This document shows, piece by piece, positions 42,307 to 50,546 of a stretch of 64,000 nt of DNA. Each line of letters opens with the position of its first letter. Position 1 is the first letter of the stretch. A program made the position numbers and the translations under genes. The notes under the pieces were generated by a model that worked only from the letters and a program-made list of their open reading frames with translations, was not told the origin of the DNA and made no database searches. The stretch is from Prevotella sp. khp7 (GTDB lineage Bacteria; Bacteroidota; Bacteroidia; Bacteroidales; Bacteroidaceae): NCBI RefSeq assembly GCF_900109055.1, contig NZ_FOIV01000002.1, positions 744,001 to 808,000 of the forward strand. The letters run 5' to 3'.

Positions 42307-42314
42307 CAAAGATA
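42307..42314 (-). promoter_or_regulatory. -7 box (TATCTTTG) of dgt
   Basis: The minus strand reads TATCTTTG 11 bases before the dgt start. The -33 position reads CGTG, a poor match. Confidence 0.42.
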
Positions 42315-42394
42315 CGAAATTTAAGTCAGGAAGGCACGGATTTGACGGAATTTTTTTATTTAATGTAAAAAAACAGCCTTTCGCATCAAAATAA

Positions 42395-42426
42395 TTTGGT
42401 CGATTAGGAAAAAAACACTACTTTTG
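42395..42426 (+). promoter_or_regulatory. Promoter of the dut operon
   Basis: TTTG at 42395-42398, 20 bases, TACTTTTG at 42419-42426, 30 bases before dut. Full consensus. Confidence 0.8.
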
Positions 42427-42455
42427 CACATTGATTAAAATGAAATTTTAAAACC

Positions 42456-42893
42456 ATGTTGAAAATAAAAGTCGTAAATAAAGGCCATCAGCCATTGCCA
42501 CAGTATGCCACACCCCAGAGTGCGGGCATGGACCTGAGGGCAAATCTGGACGAGCCTGTCACGCTGAAACCACTGGAGCGCAAGCTCATCCCAACAGGCC
42601 TGCACATTGCCCTGCCAGCAGGGTATGAAGCACAGGTAAGACCACGTAGCGGTCTGGCTCTGAAGAAGGGCATTACAGTGCTGAATACCCCAGGAACCAT
42701 CGATGCCGACTATCGTGGCGAGGTGTGTGTGATATTGATTAACCTTTCGCAGGAAGATTTCGTGGTCGAAGACGGTGAGCGTATAGCCCAGATGGTGATA
42801 GCCCGTCACGAACAGGGCGACTTCATTGCTGTCGACGTGCTCGACGAGACAGAGCGCGGCGAAGGCGGATTCGGACACTCAGGAGTGAAGTAG
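42456..42893 (+). CDS. dut: Deoxyuridine 5'-triphosphate nucleotidohydrolase
   Basis: 145 residues of a trimeric dUTPase that prevents uracil entering DNA and supplies dUMP. All five motifs are present: [37 protein letters not shown] and the C-terminal [10 protein letters not shown]. It has a full-consensus promoter and leads an operon with the TPR protein starting 2 bases after its stop, then a DUF4292 lipoprotein and a LytM protein. Confidence 0.97.
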   Translation: MLKIKVVNKGHQPLPQYATPQSAGMDLRANLDEPVTLKPLERKLIPTGLHIALPAGYEAQVRPRSGLALKKGITVLNTPGTIDADYRGEVCVILINLSQEDFVVEDGERIAQMVIARHEQGDFIAVDVLDETERGEGGFGHSGVK

Positions 42894-42894
42894 A

Positions 42895-44490
42895 ATGAGA
42901 AAAGGACTATTGGCGATCGTGATGTTGCTGGCAGGGCTTACAGGCTTTGCCCAGCGAACCTACGATCAGTTCTTTCTGGAGGCAATGATGCAGAGGCAGA
43001 AAGGTAATAATGCCGCTGCGTTCGACTTGTTGCGTCACTGCCTGGAACTGAACCCTGAGGCTCCTGAGGTGTATTACTTCCTGGCGCAATACTACAATGC
43101 GCTGAAAGACAATAAGACCTCGGAAGAATATTTTAAGAAAGCTGCCGCTCTGGCGCCCGATAACGTGACCTATATGGAGACGCTGGCCCAGATATATATC
43201 CGTCAGCAGAATTTTGCTGAGGCTATTCCTGTGGTAGAGAAGATATACGAACGCGACAAAGAACGAATCGATTTGCTGGAGATGCTGTTCCAGTTGTACC
43301 AGCAGGTAGGCAAGAATGATCAGGCTGTCGAAGTGCTGGACCGAATGGAGGCCATTGACGGTAAAAGCGAACGCCTGTCAGTAGCCAAGAGCGAGATTTA
43401 CACCCGTCAGGGCGATAAGAAGAAAGCCATTGCCGAGATGAAGTCATTGGCAGAGAAGTATCCCAACGACCTGAACTATCTGGGTCTGTATGGTGAGACG
43501 CTGATGATGAATGGTGAGGTGAAGAAGGCACTGAAGGTGTATGGCCAGATATTGGAGCAGGAGCCGGATAATAACAAGGTGCTGATGTCGCTGAGGACGT
43601 ATCATCTGGCTTTGGGACATAAAGAAATGGCCGACTCGCTGTCAGAGCGCGTACTGATGAATAAGAATGCTACGTCAGAGGAACGTATACATCTTTTACG
43701 ACAGGAAATGTCGGCCAGTGAGCTGGCTGGGGGTGACAGTACTCGTGTGCTGCGTCTCTTCAAAAAAATATTGAGTGGCCCTCAGACTAGCGAGGATATG
43801 GCGTTGCTCTGTGCTTCGTATATGAACGCCAAGAAGATGCCGAAGGATAGCATTATCCGTGTGCTGGAACAGGCTCTGACGATAGCGCCAGACAACTCAA
43901 TGGCACGCCTGCAGTTGGTGGGTTATGCCTGGGAGAACGACGACATGGAACGCGTGGTGGAGCTATGCCGTGATGCCCGTCAGTATAACCCCGACGAGAT
44001 GGCCTTCTACTACTATCAGGGCATCGCTTACTACAAGCGTGAGAACCTGGATGCGGCCCTGTCAGCCTTTAAGAACGGTATTGGGGTGATTAAGGATGAT
44101 AGCGATCCGAACATCGTGTCAGACTTCTATGCTGTGATGGGCGACATCCTGCACCAGCAGGGACTGGCCGAAGAGGCGTTTGCCGCCTACGATTCGTGCT
44201 TGGTATGGAAGGAAGACAACATTGGCTGTCTGAATAACTATGCCTACTACCTGAGCGAACGAGGCGAGAAACTCTCGAAGGCTGAGGAGATGAGCTATAA
44301 AACCATCAAGGCTGAACCCAAAAACTCGACCTATCTTGATACTTATGCATGGATACTCTATATGGAGGAACGTTATGCAGAGGCCAGGATATATATCGAA
44401 CAGGCCATACAGAACCTGGACGAGAAAATGGACAACGCCGTGATATACGAACATGCTGATAAAATAAAACTTAAAATAAAAACAGAATGA
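42895..44490 (+). CDS. Secreted tetratricopeptide repeat protein
   Basis: 531 residues. Signal peptide MRKGLLAIVMLLAGLTGFAQ. The rest is built of about eleven TPR-type helical pairs, seen in repeats such as EVYYFLAQYYNALKDNKTSEEYFKKAAALAPDN and LDTYAWILYMEERYAEARIYIEQAI. TPR arrays hold protein partners. It is likely a periplasmic scaffold in envelope assembly, given that the gene overlaps the DUF4292 lipoprotein (4 bases) and is near a LytM protein. No enzymatic motif was found. Confidence 0.88.
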   Translation: MRKGLLAIVMLLAGLTGFAQRTYDQFFLEAMMQRQKGNNAAAFDLLRHCLELNPEAPEVYYFLAQYYNALKDNKTSEEYFKKAAALAPDNVTYMETLAQIYIRQQNFAEAIPVVEKIYERDKERIDLLEMLFQLYQQVGKNDQAVEVLDRMEAIDGKSERLSVAKSEIYTRQGDKKKAIAEMKSLAEKYPNDLNYLGLYGETLMMNGEVKKALKVYGQILEQEPDNNKVLMSLRTYHLALGHKEMADSLSERVLMNKNATSEERIHLLRQEMSASELAGGDSTRVLRLFKKILSGPQTSEDMALLCASYMNAKKMPKDSIIRVLEQALTIAPDNSMARLQLVGYAWENDDMERVVELCRDARQYNPDEMAFYYYQGIAYYKRENLDAALSAFKNGIGVIKDDSDPNIVSDFYAVMGDILHQQGLAEEAFAAYDSCLVWKEDNIGCLNNYAYYLSERGEKLSKAEEMSYKTIKAEPKNSTYLDTYAWILYMEERYAEARIYIEQAIQNLDEKMDNAVIYEHADKIKLKIKTE

Positions 44491-45344
44491 AACGTACAAG
44501 TATTCTCAAAGTGACCTTTTTGGCAATGCCGTTGCTTTTGACATCGTGTGGTATCTTCCAGAAGAAACCCACAGGGCCTGCGCCAATCACTGCTGAGCAG
44601 AGAGCCAAGGCCGATTTTATCGGACAAGTACAGGATAATGCTCAGACGGCTAAGTTTCTGACATCGAAAGTGAAGTTCTCTGTTGAGGTTGGTCCACAGA
44701 AACTGACGCTGACAGGAAACCTGCGAATGAAACGCGACGACGTGATTCGTCTGCAGTTAATGGCTTTCGGATTTGTGGAGGCAGGACGTATAGAACTGAC
44801 CAAGGATTACGTACTCATTATGGACCGTATCAACAAACAGTATTTGAAGGCTCCGTATATCCAGGTTGACTTCCTGCGTAATAGCGGCTTGAACTTCAAA
44901 TCGCTACAAGCCTTGTTCTGGAACGAATTGTTCAAGCCCAACCAGAGCAGTGTCATGAGGCACGCTGTTGATACAACAAAGGCCTATTCGACCTTAGAGA
45001 GCGGCGACGACATGATTATCAGCATGGAAGAGGGTAAGATGGATTATAGCTGGCTGGCCAGCAAGAGCACGGCTTTGATACGTATGGCTAACATCCTGTA
45101 TAAGGATCGTTTCAATGGCAATACGCAGTTGAACTGGGACTACGATCAGTTTGAACCTTTGCAGAAGAAGGCGTTCCCCCACAAACATATGATTACCCTG
45201 ACCACACCACAGAAGGAGGTGAAACTGGGCATGACGCTCAACTACATCGGCTCGGATCAGGAGTGGGAGACACGTACGGAGATATCAAACAAATACAGAG
45301 AAGTGACAGTTGACGAGATTCTGCGTCGATTCATGGCTCTGTAA
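44487..45344 (+). CDS. DUF4292-family lipoprotein
   Basis: 285 residues. A lipoprotein signal ends at the Cys of LLLTSCG near residue 21. The body fits the DUF4292 pattern (LTLTGNLRMKRDDVIRLQLM, GRIELTKDYVLIMDRINKQY), which resembles the LolA/outer-membrane lipoprotein carrier fold in its curved strands. It is found widely in Bacteroidota downstream of TPR genes and before a peptidoglycan-related gene. A role in lipoprotein or envelope traffic is plausible but not shown. Start overlaps the TPR stop (ATGA). Confidence 0.85.
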   Translation: MKRTSILKVTFLAMPLLLTSCGIFQKKPTGPAPITAEQRAKADFIGQVQDNAQTAKFLTSKVKFSVEVGPQKLTLTGNLRMKRDDVIRLQLMAFGFVEAGRIELTKDYVLIMDRINKQYLKAPYIQVDFLRNSGLNFKSLQALFWNELFKPNQSSVMRHAVDTTKAYSTLESGDDMIISMEEGKMDYSWLASKSTALIRMANILYKDRFNGNTQLNWDYDQFEPLQKKAFPHKHMITLTTPQKEVKLGMTLNYIGSDQEWETRTEISNKYREVTVDEILRRFMAL

Positions 45345-45391
45345 AGGAAGAAATATATACCCACTAAGGAAAAGAAAGATTAAAGGATAGC

Positions 45392-47014
45392 GTGAGGAAA
45401 CTACTTGCACTCTTGATTTTAGTATGCTTCGTGGTGACTGCTCCTGCTCAACAAAAGCGGACAGCCACCACGAAGGTGCGTACTACCAGCACACAAAAGA
45501 AACAGACCACGAGGAAAAATACTCCCACGAGGAAGAAAACAACTACAACTACAAAGAAAACAGCTACCAGGAAAAACAGCACACCAGCTCCTACTGTTAG
45601 CGGATTGAAGAAAGAACAGCAACAGGTTCGCAACCAGATTAAGGAGCAGGAGCGGAGATTGAAGGCCAATGAGCGCGATGTGAACAAACGACTGCAGAAT
45701 CTGTTGGTAATCAATAATGAGATTGCCTACAAGCGTAAAACCATCGACACAATCCGACACGACATCACCCGATTGGAGGACGACATCACTCTGTTACAGG
45801 CTCAGCTGAAGATGTTGGAACAAGAATTGGCGGAACGTAAGCAGCGTTACCTGAAGTCGATGCGCTATATGCAGTCCAATCGTCACATCCAGAGTAAGCT
45901 GATGTTCATCTTCAGCGCCAAGAACTTGTCGCAGATGTATCGTAGATTGCGTTTCGTACGTGAGTATGCTGCTTATCAGCAGACACAGGGTGAGGCGGTG
46001 ATTTCGATGAAACAGCAGGTGGCTGAGACCTTCGACGAGTTGAAGATGTCGAAGAAGCAGAAGAATGATTTGCTGTATCGTGGCGAACAGGAGAAGAAAT
46101 CGCTCGAGAACAAGCAGGTGGAACAGCAGCAAATGGTTAATTCGCTGAAAAAACAGCAGAAGACCATCCAGAGTATCATCGATAAGCAGAAAAAACGCGA
46201 TGCAGAGTTGAACGCCCAGATAGATCGCCTGATAGCACAGGAGATAGCTCGTGCCAAAGCTCGTGCTGAAGCCGAGGCAAAACGTAAGGCTGCCGAGGCT
46301 GAAGCGAAGCGAAAAGCGGAGGAACTGGCTAGGAAGAAGGCGGCTGCTGAAGCGGCTCGTAAGGAGAACGAACGACGTATAGCTGAAGCAAAGGCCAGAG
46401 AAGAGAAAGCCAAGGCTGAAGCTAGGGCTGCTGCCCAGAAGTCGGCACGTGAGAAAGCTGAGGCAGAGCGTAAGGCCAAGGAGGCTGAGGATGCCCGTTT
46501 GGCTGCTGAACGTAAGGCCGCTGCAGAGGCTAGGGCTCACGAAAAGGAGATGGCTGAAGCCAAGAAGTCGTCGACCATCGACTATTCTGTGTCATCGGAA
46601 GACCGCTTGCTGAGTGGTAGCTTCGAGAACAATCGTGGACGCCTGCCCATGCCTATTGCTGGTAACTATAAGATTATGAATCATTTTGGAACAAATCATG
46701 TGACAGATGTGAAAGGTCATGTGACACTCGATAAGAAGGGCATTGACATCAAAGGTCAGCCAGGAGCTGCGGTGCGTTGTATCTTCGATGGTGAGGTGAG
46801 TGCTGTATTCGGCTATGGTGGTACCACGGTCGTTATTGTGCGTCATGGCAGTTACCTCTCTGTGTATTGTGACTTGGCTTCTGTCAGCGTGAGTCGTGGT
46901 CAAAAGGTAAGTGCACGACAAACGTTAGGGCGTGTAGGCTCTGACGGTGTGATGCAGTTCCAGTTGCGTAAGGGAAATGCGAAATTGAATCCTGAAGGAT
47001 GGCTGGCGCGTTAA
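45392..47014 (+). CDS. EnvC-like murein hydrolase activator with degenerate LytM domain
   Basis: 540 residues from a GTG at 45392, preceded by AAAGGA. Signal peptide, a Thr/Lys-rich linker (40-65), a long coiled coil (about 75-260), an Ala/Glu/Lys-rich helical stretch (about 285-395) and a C-terminal M23 LytM domain. The metal residues of active M23 enzymes are changed: the HxGxD position reads KKGIDIKG (Lys for His), HxH reads MQFQL (Gln for the second His). This is the state of EnvC/NlpD, which bind and activate amidases rather than cut peptidoglycan. It is likely to act in septal cell-wall splitting. The stop overlaps the convergent M20 gene by 4 bases. Confidence 0.85.
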   Translation: MRKLLALLILVCFVVTAPAQQKRTATTKVRTTSTQKKQTTRKNTPTRKKTTTTTKKTATRKNSTPAPTVSGLKKEQQQVRNQIKEQERRLKANERDVNKRLQNLLVINNEIAYKRKTIDTIRHDITRLEDDITLLQAQLKMLEQELAERKQRYLKSMRYMQSNRHIQSKLMFIFSAKNLSQMYRRLRFVREYAAYQQTQGEAVISMKQQVAETFDELKMSKKQKNDLLYRGEQEKKSLENKQVEQQQMVNSLKKQQKTIQSIIDKQKKRDAELNAQIDRLIAQEIARAKARAEAEAKRKAAEAEAKRKAEELARKKAAAEAARKENERRIAEAKAREEKAKAEARAAAQKSAREKAEAERKAKEAEDARLAAERKAAAEARAHEKEMAEAKKSSTIDYSVSSEDRLLSGSFENNRGRLPMPIAGNYKIMNHFGTNHVTDVKGHVTLDKKGIDIKGQPGAAVRCIFDGEVSAVFGYGGTTVVIVRHGSYLSVYCDLASVSVSRGQKVSARQTLGRVGSDGVMQFQLRKGNAKLNPEGWLAR

Positions 47015-48075
47015 AGCGTCAAGCCATCGAGCAGGCTGACGTAGGTATCGATGGCCTGATGGATTTCAGAAATCTTAATAAACTCATCAGCTGAATGTGA
47101 ACGGCTTGATTCGCCAGGTCCTAGCTTCAACGAAAGGAAGGGCATGAGGGCCTGATCGCTGAGGGTGGGAGAACCAAAGGGGGTCATGCCACGCTCGGTG
47201 CATCGTCTGACTAGTGGATGATCTTCGGGAATACTTGATGAGTGGAGACGGAAGGAGCGGGCACGAAGCTCACATTTGCTCATCTTCTTACGAAGGAATT
47301 CAAACAGGTATTCATTCTGATAGAATTCGTTCGTGCGTACATCTATTATAAAATGAAGTGTATCGGGAATAACGTTGTGTTGGGTACCGCCCTCTACAAC
47401 GGTAACAGTCATTTTTGTAGGGCCGAGTAAGGGGCTGACTTTGCGGAAACGGTAGTCGCGTAGCCATACAAGGTCGTCGAGGGCTTCGTAGATAGCATTA
47501 ACGCCTTCGTTACGGGCTGCATGGCCCGACTTGCCATGGGCATAACCATCGATTACCATCAACCCTTTTTCCGCAATGGCAGGCTGCATGCCTGTAGGTT
47601 CGCCAACGATAGCTACATCGATATTAGGCAATTTATGGAGTACACGGCTGAAACCGTTATCGCCAGAGACTTCCTCTTCAGCAGAAGCAACCCACAGCAG
47701 GTTATATTTGCGTGGGCGGTTAAGCATGATGCGGTAGGTTTGTAGCAAGGCTACAAGTCCGCCACCGCAATCGTTGGCGCCAAGTCCATAGAGTACATCA
47801 CCTTCCTGCATAGGCTGAAAGGGATCGCGGGTCCAGGAACTGACAGGCTTCACTGTATCAATGTGGGCATTGAGCATTATGGTAGGACGGTTATTATCCC
47901 AATCAGGACAACCTACCCAAAGGTTATTGCCCTCACGGCCGAATGGCAGATGCCAAAGGTTCAGATACTCTGCCAGCTTATCAGCTGCCTTTTCCTCGCT
48001 TCTGCTGATAGAAGGAATGGCTATCAGGTCCTTCAGCAGCGTTATGGCGTCGTTTGTGTAGTAACTTGTCTCCAT
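47011..48075 (-). CDS. M20-family deacetylase (ArgE/DapE type)
   Basis: 354 residues. The zinc ligands are LNAHIDTV (His, Asp), GANDCGGG (Asp), ASAEEEVSGDNG (Glu pair) and IVGEPTG, followed by the dimerisation domain (AHGKSGHAARNEG, GGTQHNVIPD). Length and motifs place it with acetylornithine deacetylase/succinyl-diaminopimelate desuccinylase. Bacteroidota make arginine through N-succinyl-ornithine, so a succinyl-ornithine deacylase is a sensible guess, but no other arg gene is in the window. Promoter at 48112-48081. Confidence 0.85.
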   Translation of the reverse strand: METSYYTNDAITLLKDLIAIPSISRSEEKAADKLAEYLNLWHLPFGREGNNLWVGCPDWDNNRPTIMLNAHIDTVKPVSSWTRDPFQPMQEGDVLYGLGANDCGGGLVALLQTYRIMLNRPRKYNLLWVASAEEEVSGDNGFSRVLHKLPNIDVAIVGEPTGMQPAIAEKGLMVIDGYAHGKSGHAARNEGVNAIYEALDDLVWLRDYRFRKVSPLLGPTKMTVTVVEGGTQHNVIPDTLHFIIDVRTNEFYQNEYLFEFLRKKMSKCELRARSFRLHSSSIPEDHPLVRRCTERGMTPFGSPTLSDQALMPFLSLKLGPGESSRSHSADEFIKISEIHQAIDTYVSLLDGLTL

Positions 48076-48080
48076 GTTTG

Positions 48081-48112
48081 CAAAGTTACGAACTTATGAG
48101 CAAAAAGCCAAG
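48081..48112 (-). promoter_or_regulatory. Promoter of the M20 deacetylase
   Basis: Minus strand CTTG at 48112-48109 (one mismatch), 20 bases, TAACTTTG at 48088-48081. Confidence 0.62.
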
Positions 48113-48172
48113 TCTTTTTAAACTTTTCTTACATATTTCCTGAGAAGATTAGGGGTTTACGCCAAAAAGTTG

Positions 48173-48180
48173 TACCTTTG
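48173..48180 (+). promoter_or_regulatory. -7 box (TACCTTTG) of comEC
   Basis: TACCTTTG 21 bases before the GTG at 48202. No good -33 partner. Confidence 0.45.
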
Positions 48181-48201
48181 CAGAACTAAATTAGAAGCAT
48201 T

Positions 48202-49632
48202 GTGAGAAACAGATTATTGGAAAACTCACCCTTGCTAAAGCTGGCTGTCTTCATGATGGCGGGTATCGTAGTGGGACACTATGTGATGGTGCTGACACCA
48301 TTGCAACTTCTGCTGTTATTGGCCGTTGCAGTTTTTCTGGCTTTGATGATGCGCCGAAACGGTCAGCTGCAATCGTTGGCTATCTGTGTGTGCTTTGCTG
48401 TCCTGGGGTGGTTCCTTACTGTATGGCACAAGACTTCGGAACCTGTGTGGCCAGAAGAAAAGGTTGTATATGAGGCGGTAGTCACGAGTCGACCGATAGA
48501 GAAGCCGAAGACAATGGCTATCGATGTGGTATTGATAGGTAGTGGGCATACGTTGAAATGTTATCTGTATAAAGATGAGCGGAGCAAGTCCCTAAAAATC
48601 GGTGATGGTTTGAAAATACAATCCAGAATAGAGAATGGTCGCACATTTGTGACAAGCTGGGACTGGCAGAGGTCTCGCCCCACTCTTAGTAGCCTGTCAG
48701 TGTTGACCAGGACTAGGCTCTTTTTCCTGAAACTGCGTAGCAGGTTGCTCGAAAGATTCGACGTGGAGGATGCTGATGACGATGCTTATGCAGTAGTGGC
48801 AGCGATGACGCTTGGCGATAAATCAGCGTTGACCAAAGAACTGAAGGATACTTATGCCATAACCGGAGCTTCGCACGTATTGGCTTTGAGTGGGCTGCAT
48901 CTGGGTATCATCTATATGCTGCTTTCTTTCTTAACGGTGGGGCACAGGTGTCAGACTATGACGCAAATCTTTATCGTAATGAGTGTATGGCTATTTGTGT
49001 TCCTTGTAGGCATGTCGACTAGTGTAGTGCGTTCTGCCATCATGCTGAGTGTATATGCTCTTTTGCAGTTAGGGTATAGGGAGAAAATGTCAATCAATAC
49101 CCTTGCATTTACTGCTATTGTGATGTTGATGGCTAATCCGTTGTCGCTTTTCGATGTGGGCTTCCAAATGTCGTTCATGGCTGTGTTCTTCATATTACTG
49201 TTCATGCCGTTATTCAATGAACTGATAGCTCAAAAGAATCTGATGTCCCATCGGGTAGTAAAATGGTTTTGGAGTATATTTGCCGTCTCTTGTGCGGCCC
49301 AGATTGGTGTAGCCCCACTGATTGCTTATTACTTCGGACGGTTCTCAACTTACTTTCTGCTTACAAATCTGATTGTACTTCCTGCGGCTATGCTGATACT
49401 TTACTTGTCGTTGGTAGTATTATTGATTCCGTCTTTCGCGTACCTATTATTATATATTGTCTCAAGACTGAATGCAGCTTTGATACGGATAGCAACCATG
49501 CCTTATGCAAGCATAGAAGATTTACATCCTTCGATTATGCAAGTGGTGATGATCTATGTCATCATTCTTGCTGGTTACATATTGATGGAACGGCTTCTTA
49601 GAATAAAAGCATTACCAGCAGGGGAATGCTGA
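48202..49632 (+). CDS. ComEC/Rec2-family membrane protein (short form)
   Basis: 476 residues from a GTG at 48202. An N-terminal DUF4131-type part with an OB-like segment (VVYEAVVTSRPIEKPKT, LKIGDGLKIQSRIENG) is followed by the Competence core with the sequence DTYAITGASHVLALSGLHLGIIY and about nine membrane segments. ComEC forms the channel for single-stranded DNA in natural transformation. This version has no C-terminal metallo-beta-lactamase domain and is shorter than many relatives. It overlaps the convergent AEC gene by 35 bases at its end. Confidence 0.86.
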   Translation: MRNRLLENSPLLKLAVFMMAGIVVGHYVMVLTPLQLLLLLAVAVFLALMMRRNGQLQSLAICVCFAVLGWFLTVWHKTSEPVWPEEKVVYEAVVTSRPIEKPKTMAIDVVLIGSGHTLKCYLYKDERSKSLKIGDGLKIQSRIENGRTFVTSWDWQRSRPTLSSLSVLTRTRLFFLKLRSRLLERFDVEDADDDAYAVVAAMTLGDKSALTKELKDTYAITGASHVLALSGLHLGIIYMLLSFLTVGHRCQTMTQIFIVMSVWLFVFLVGMSTSVVRSAIMLSVYALLQLGYREKMSINTLAFTAIVMLMANPLSLFDVGFQMSFMAVFFILLFMPLFNELIAQKNLMSHRVVKWFWSIFAVSCAAQIGVAPLIAYYFGRFSTYFLLTNLIVLPAAMLILYLSLVVLLIPSFAYLLLYIVSRLNAALIRIATMPYASIEDLHPSIMQVVMIYVIILAGYILMERLLRIKALPAGEC

Positions 49633-50509
49633 TCATGGATAGCAGGGTGGTGATAAAGGTGACTTCTGTAATCATGGTCGTGTCTTTCTCATACTTCAGG
49701 CAGAGAATGGTTCCATAGGTGGCTACAGGCATGGCAATCACTACGGTGTTGATATTCACCACAAAACTGTCGAAACCTAAAAGTGTGCACAGATAATACA
49801 TGCCGATGGGCAGAATGGCCAGTCGGAACAAGGTGGTAATATAAACGTTGGTGTTGCCTAACAGTGATTTTATCGGGAGGTTCGACATTGATGAACCGAT
49901 GATCAGTAGCGCTGCTGGCACGGTAATATTGCCAATCATGGTCAGTGGCTGACTAATGACCTCGGGGATATTGTCGATGCGCAGCGCTACTATCAGCATG
50001 GTTAGATAGCAGGCTAACATTGGGGTAGAGTAGAGCACCTTCTTCTCAAATCGACTTTCTTCAACCTCATTTTTCCCTGTAATCAGGATAGTGCCTACCG
50101 TAAACACCGCAAACGTGTTTACCACATTCAGCACGGCTGCATAGAATACGGCCTCGTGCCCGAATATCGATGCCACCACGGGGTAGCCCATAAAGCCCAC
50201 GTTGCCAAACATCAGTGCAAAACCAATAGTCCCTTCGTCGTCTTTCTTTTTGGTGAGGTAGCGTGGCAAAAAGAATGCAATACCTGTAAGCACAGCGTAT
50301 GTTATTACGCTGATGAGCAATAATGGCAGAATATACTCGCGGTCAGGCAGTTCGCCCGTCATTGCCGACGATAGAATCAGCGCCGGACAAGTCATATTAA
50401 TTACCAACCTCGACAGTTGTCTGTCAAAGTCGCCTCCCAAATATCCTAATTTACCAGCCCCGTATCCCACGAGCACAATGGTAAACAAAGTCATCATTAC
50501 TACAAACAT
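49598..50509 (-). CDS. AEC-family transporter (auxin-efflux-carrier type)
   Basis: 303 residues with about ten hydrophobic segments in two inverted halves, as in AEC/BASS-like carriers, which move organic acids or other small anions. NVGFMGYPVV and NITVPAALLIIGSSMSNL are the family discontinuous-helix motifs. The -7 box at 50522-50515 puts transcription start near 50508, so translation may begin at the internal ATG pair at 50497/50494 rather than 50509. The substrate cannot be told. Confidence 0.85.
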   Translation of the reverse strand: MFVVMMTLFTIVLVGYGAGKLGYLGGDFDRQLSRLVINMTCPALILSSAMTGELPDREYILPLLLISVITYAVLTGIAFFLPRYLTKKKDDEGTIGFALMFGNVGFMGYPVVASIFGHEAVFYAAVLNVVNTFAVFTVGTILITGKNEVEESRFEKKVLYSTPMLACYLTMLIVALRIDNIPEVISQPLTMIGNITVPAALLIIGSSMSNLPIKSLLGNTNVYITTLFRLAILPIGMYYLCTLLGFDSFVVNINTVVIAMPVATYGTILCLKYEKDTTMITEVTFITTLLSMISIPLLVMLLF

Positions 50510-50514
50510 GGCTG

Positions 50515-50522
50515 CAAAGGTA
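50515..50522 (-). promoter_or_regulatory. -7 box (TACCTTTG) of the AEC transporter
   Basis: Minus strand TACCTTTG very close to the annotated start at 50509. It implies a short or absent leader, or the later ATG. Confidence 0.45.
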
Positions 50523-50546
50523 CTACTTTTTATTCTGATTTATGTG

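Noticed and set aside
45976..46540. Minus-strand Ala/Ser/Phe- and Leu-rich frames
   Set aside because: Mirror of the repetitive Ala/Glu/Lys coding sequence of the EnvC-like gene. Composition is an artefact.
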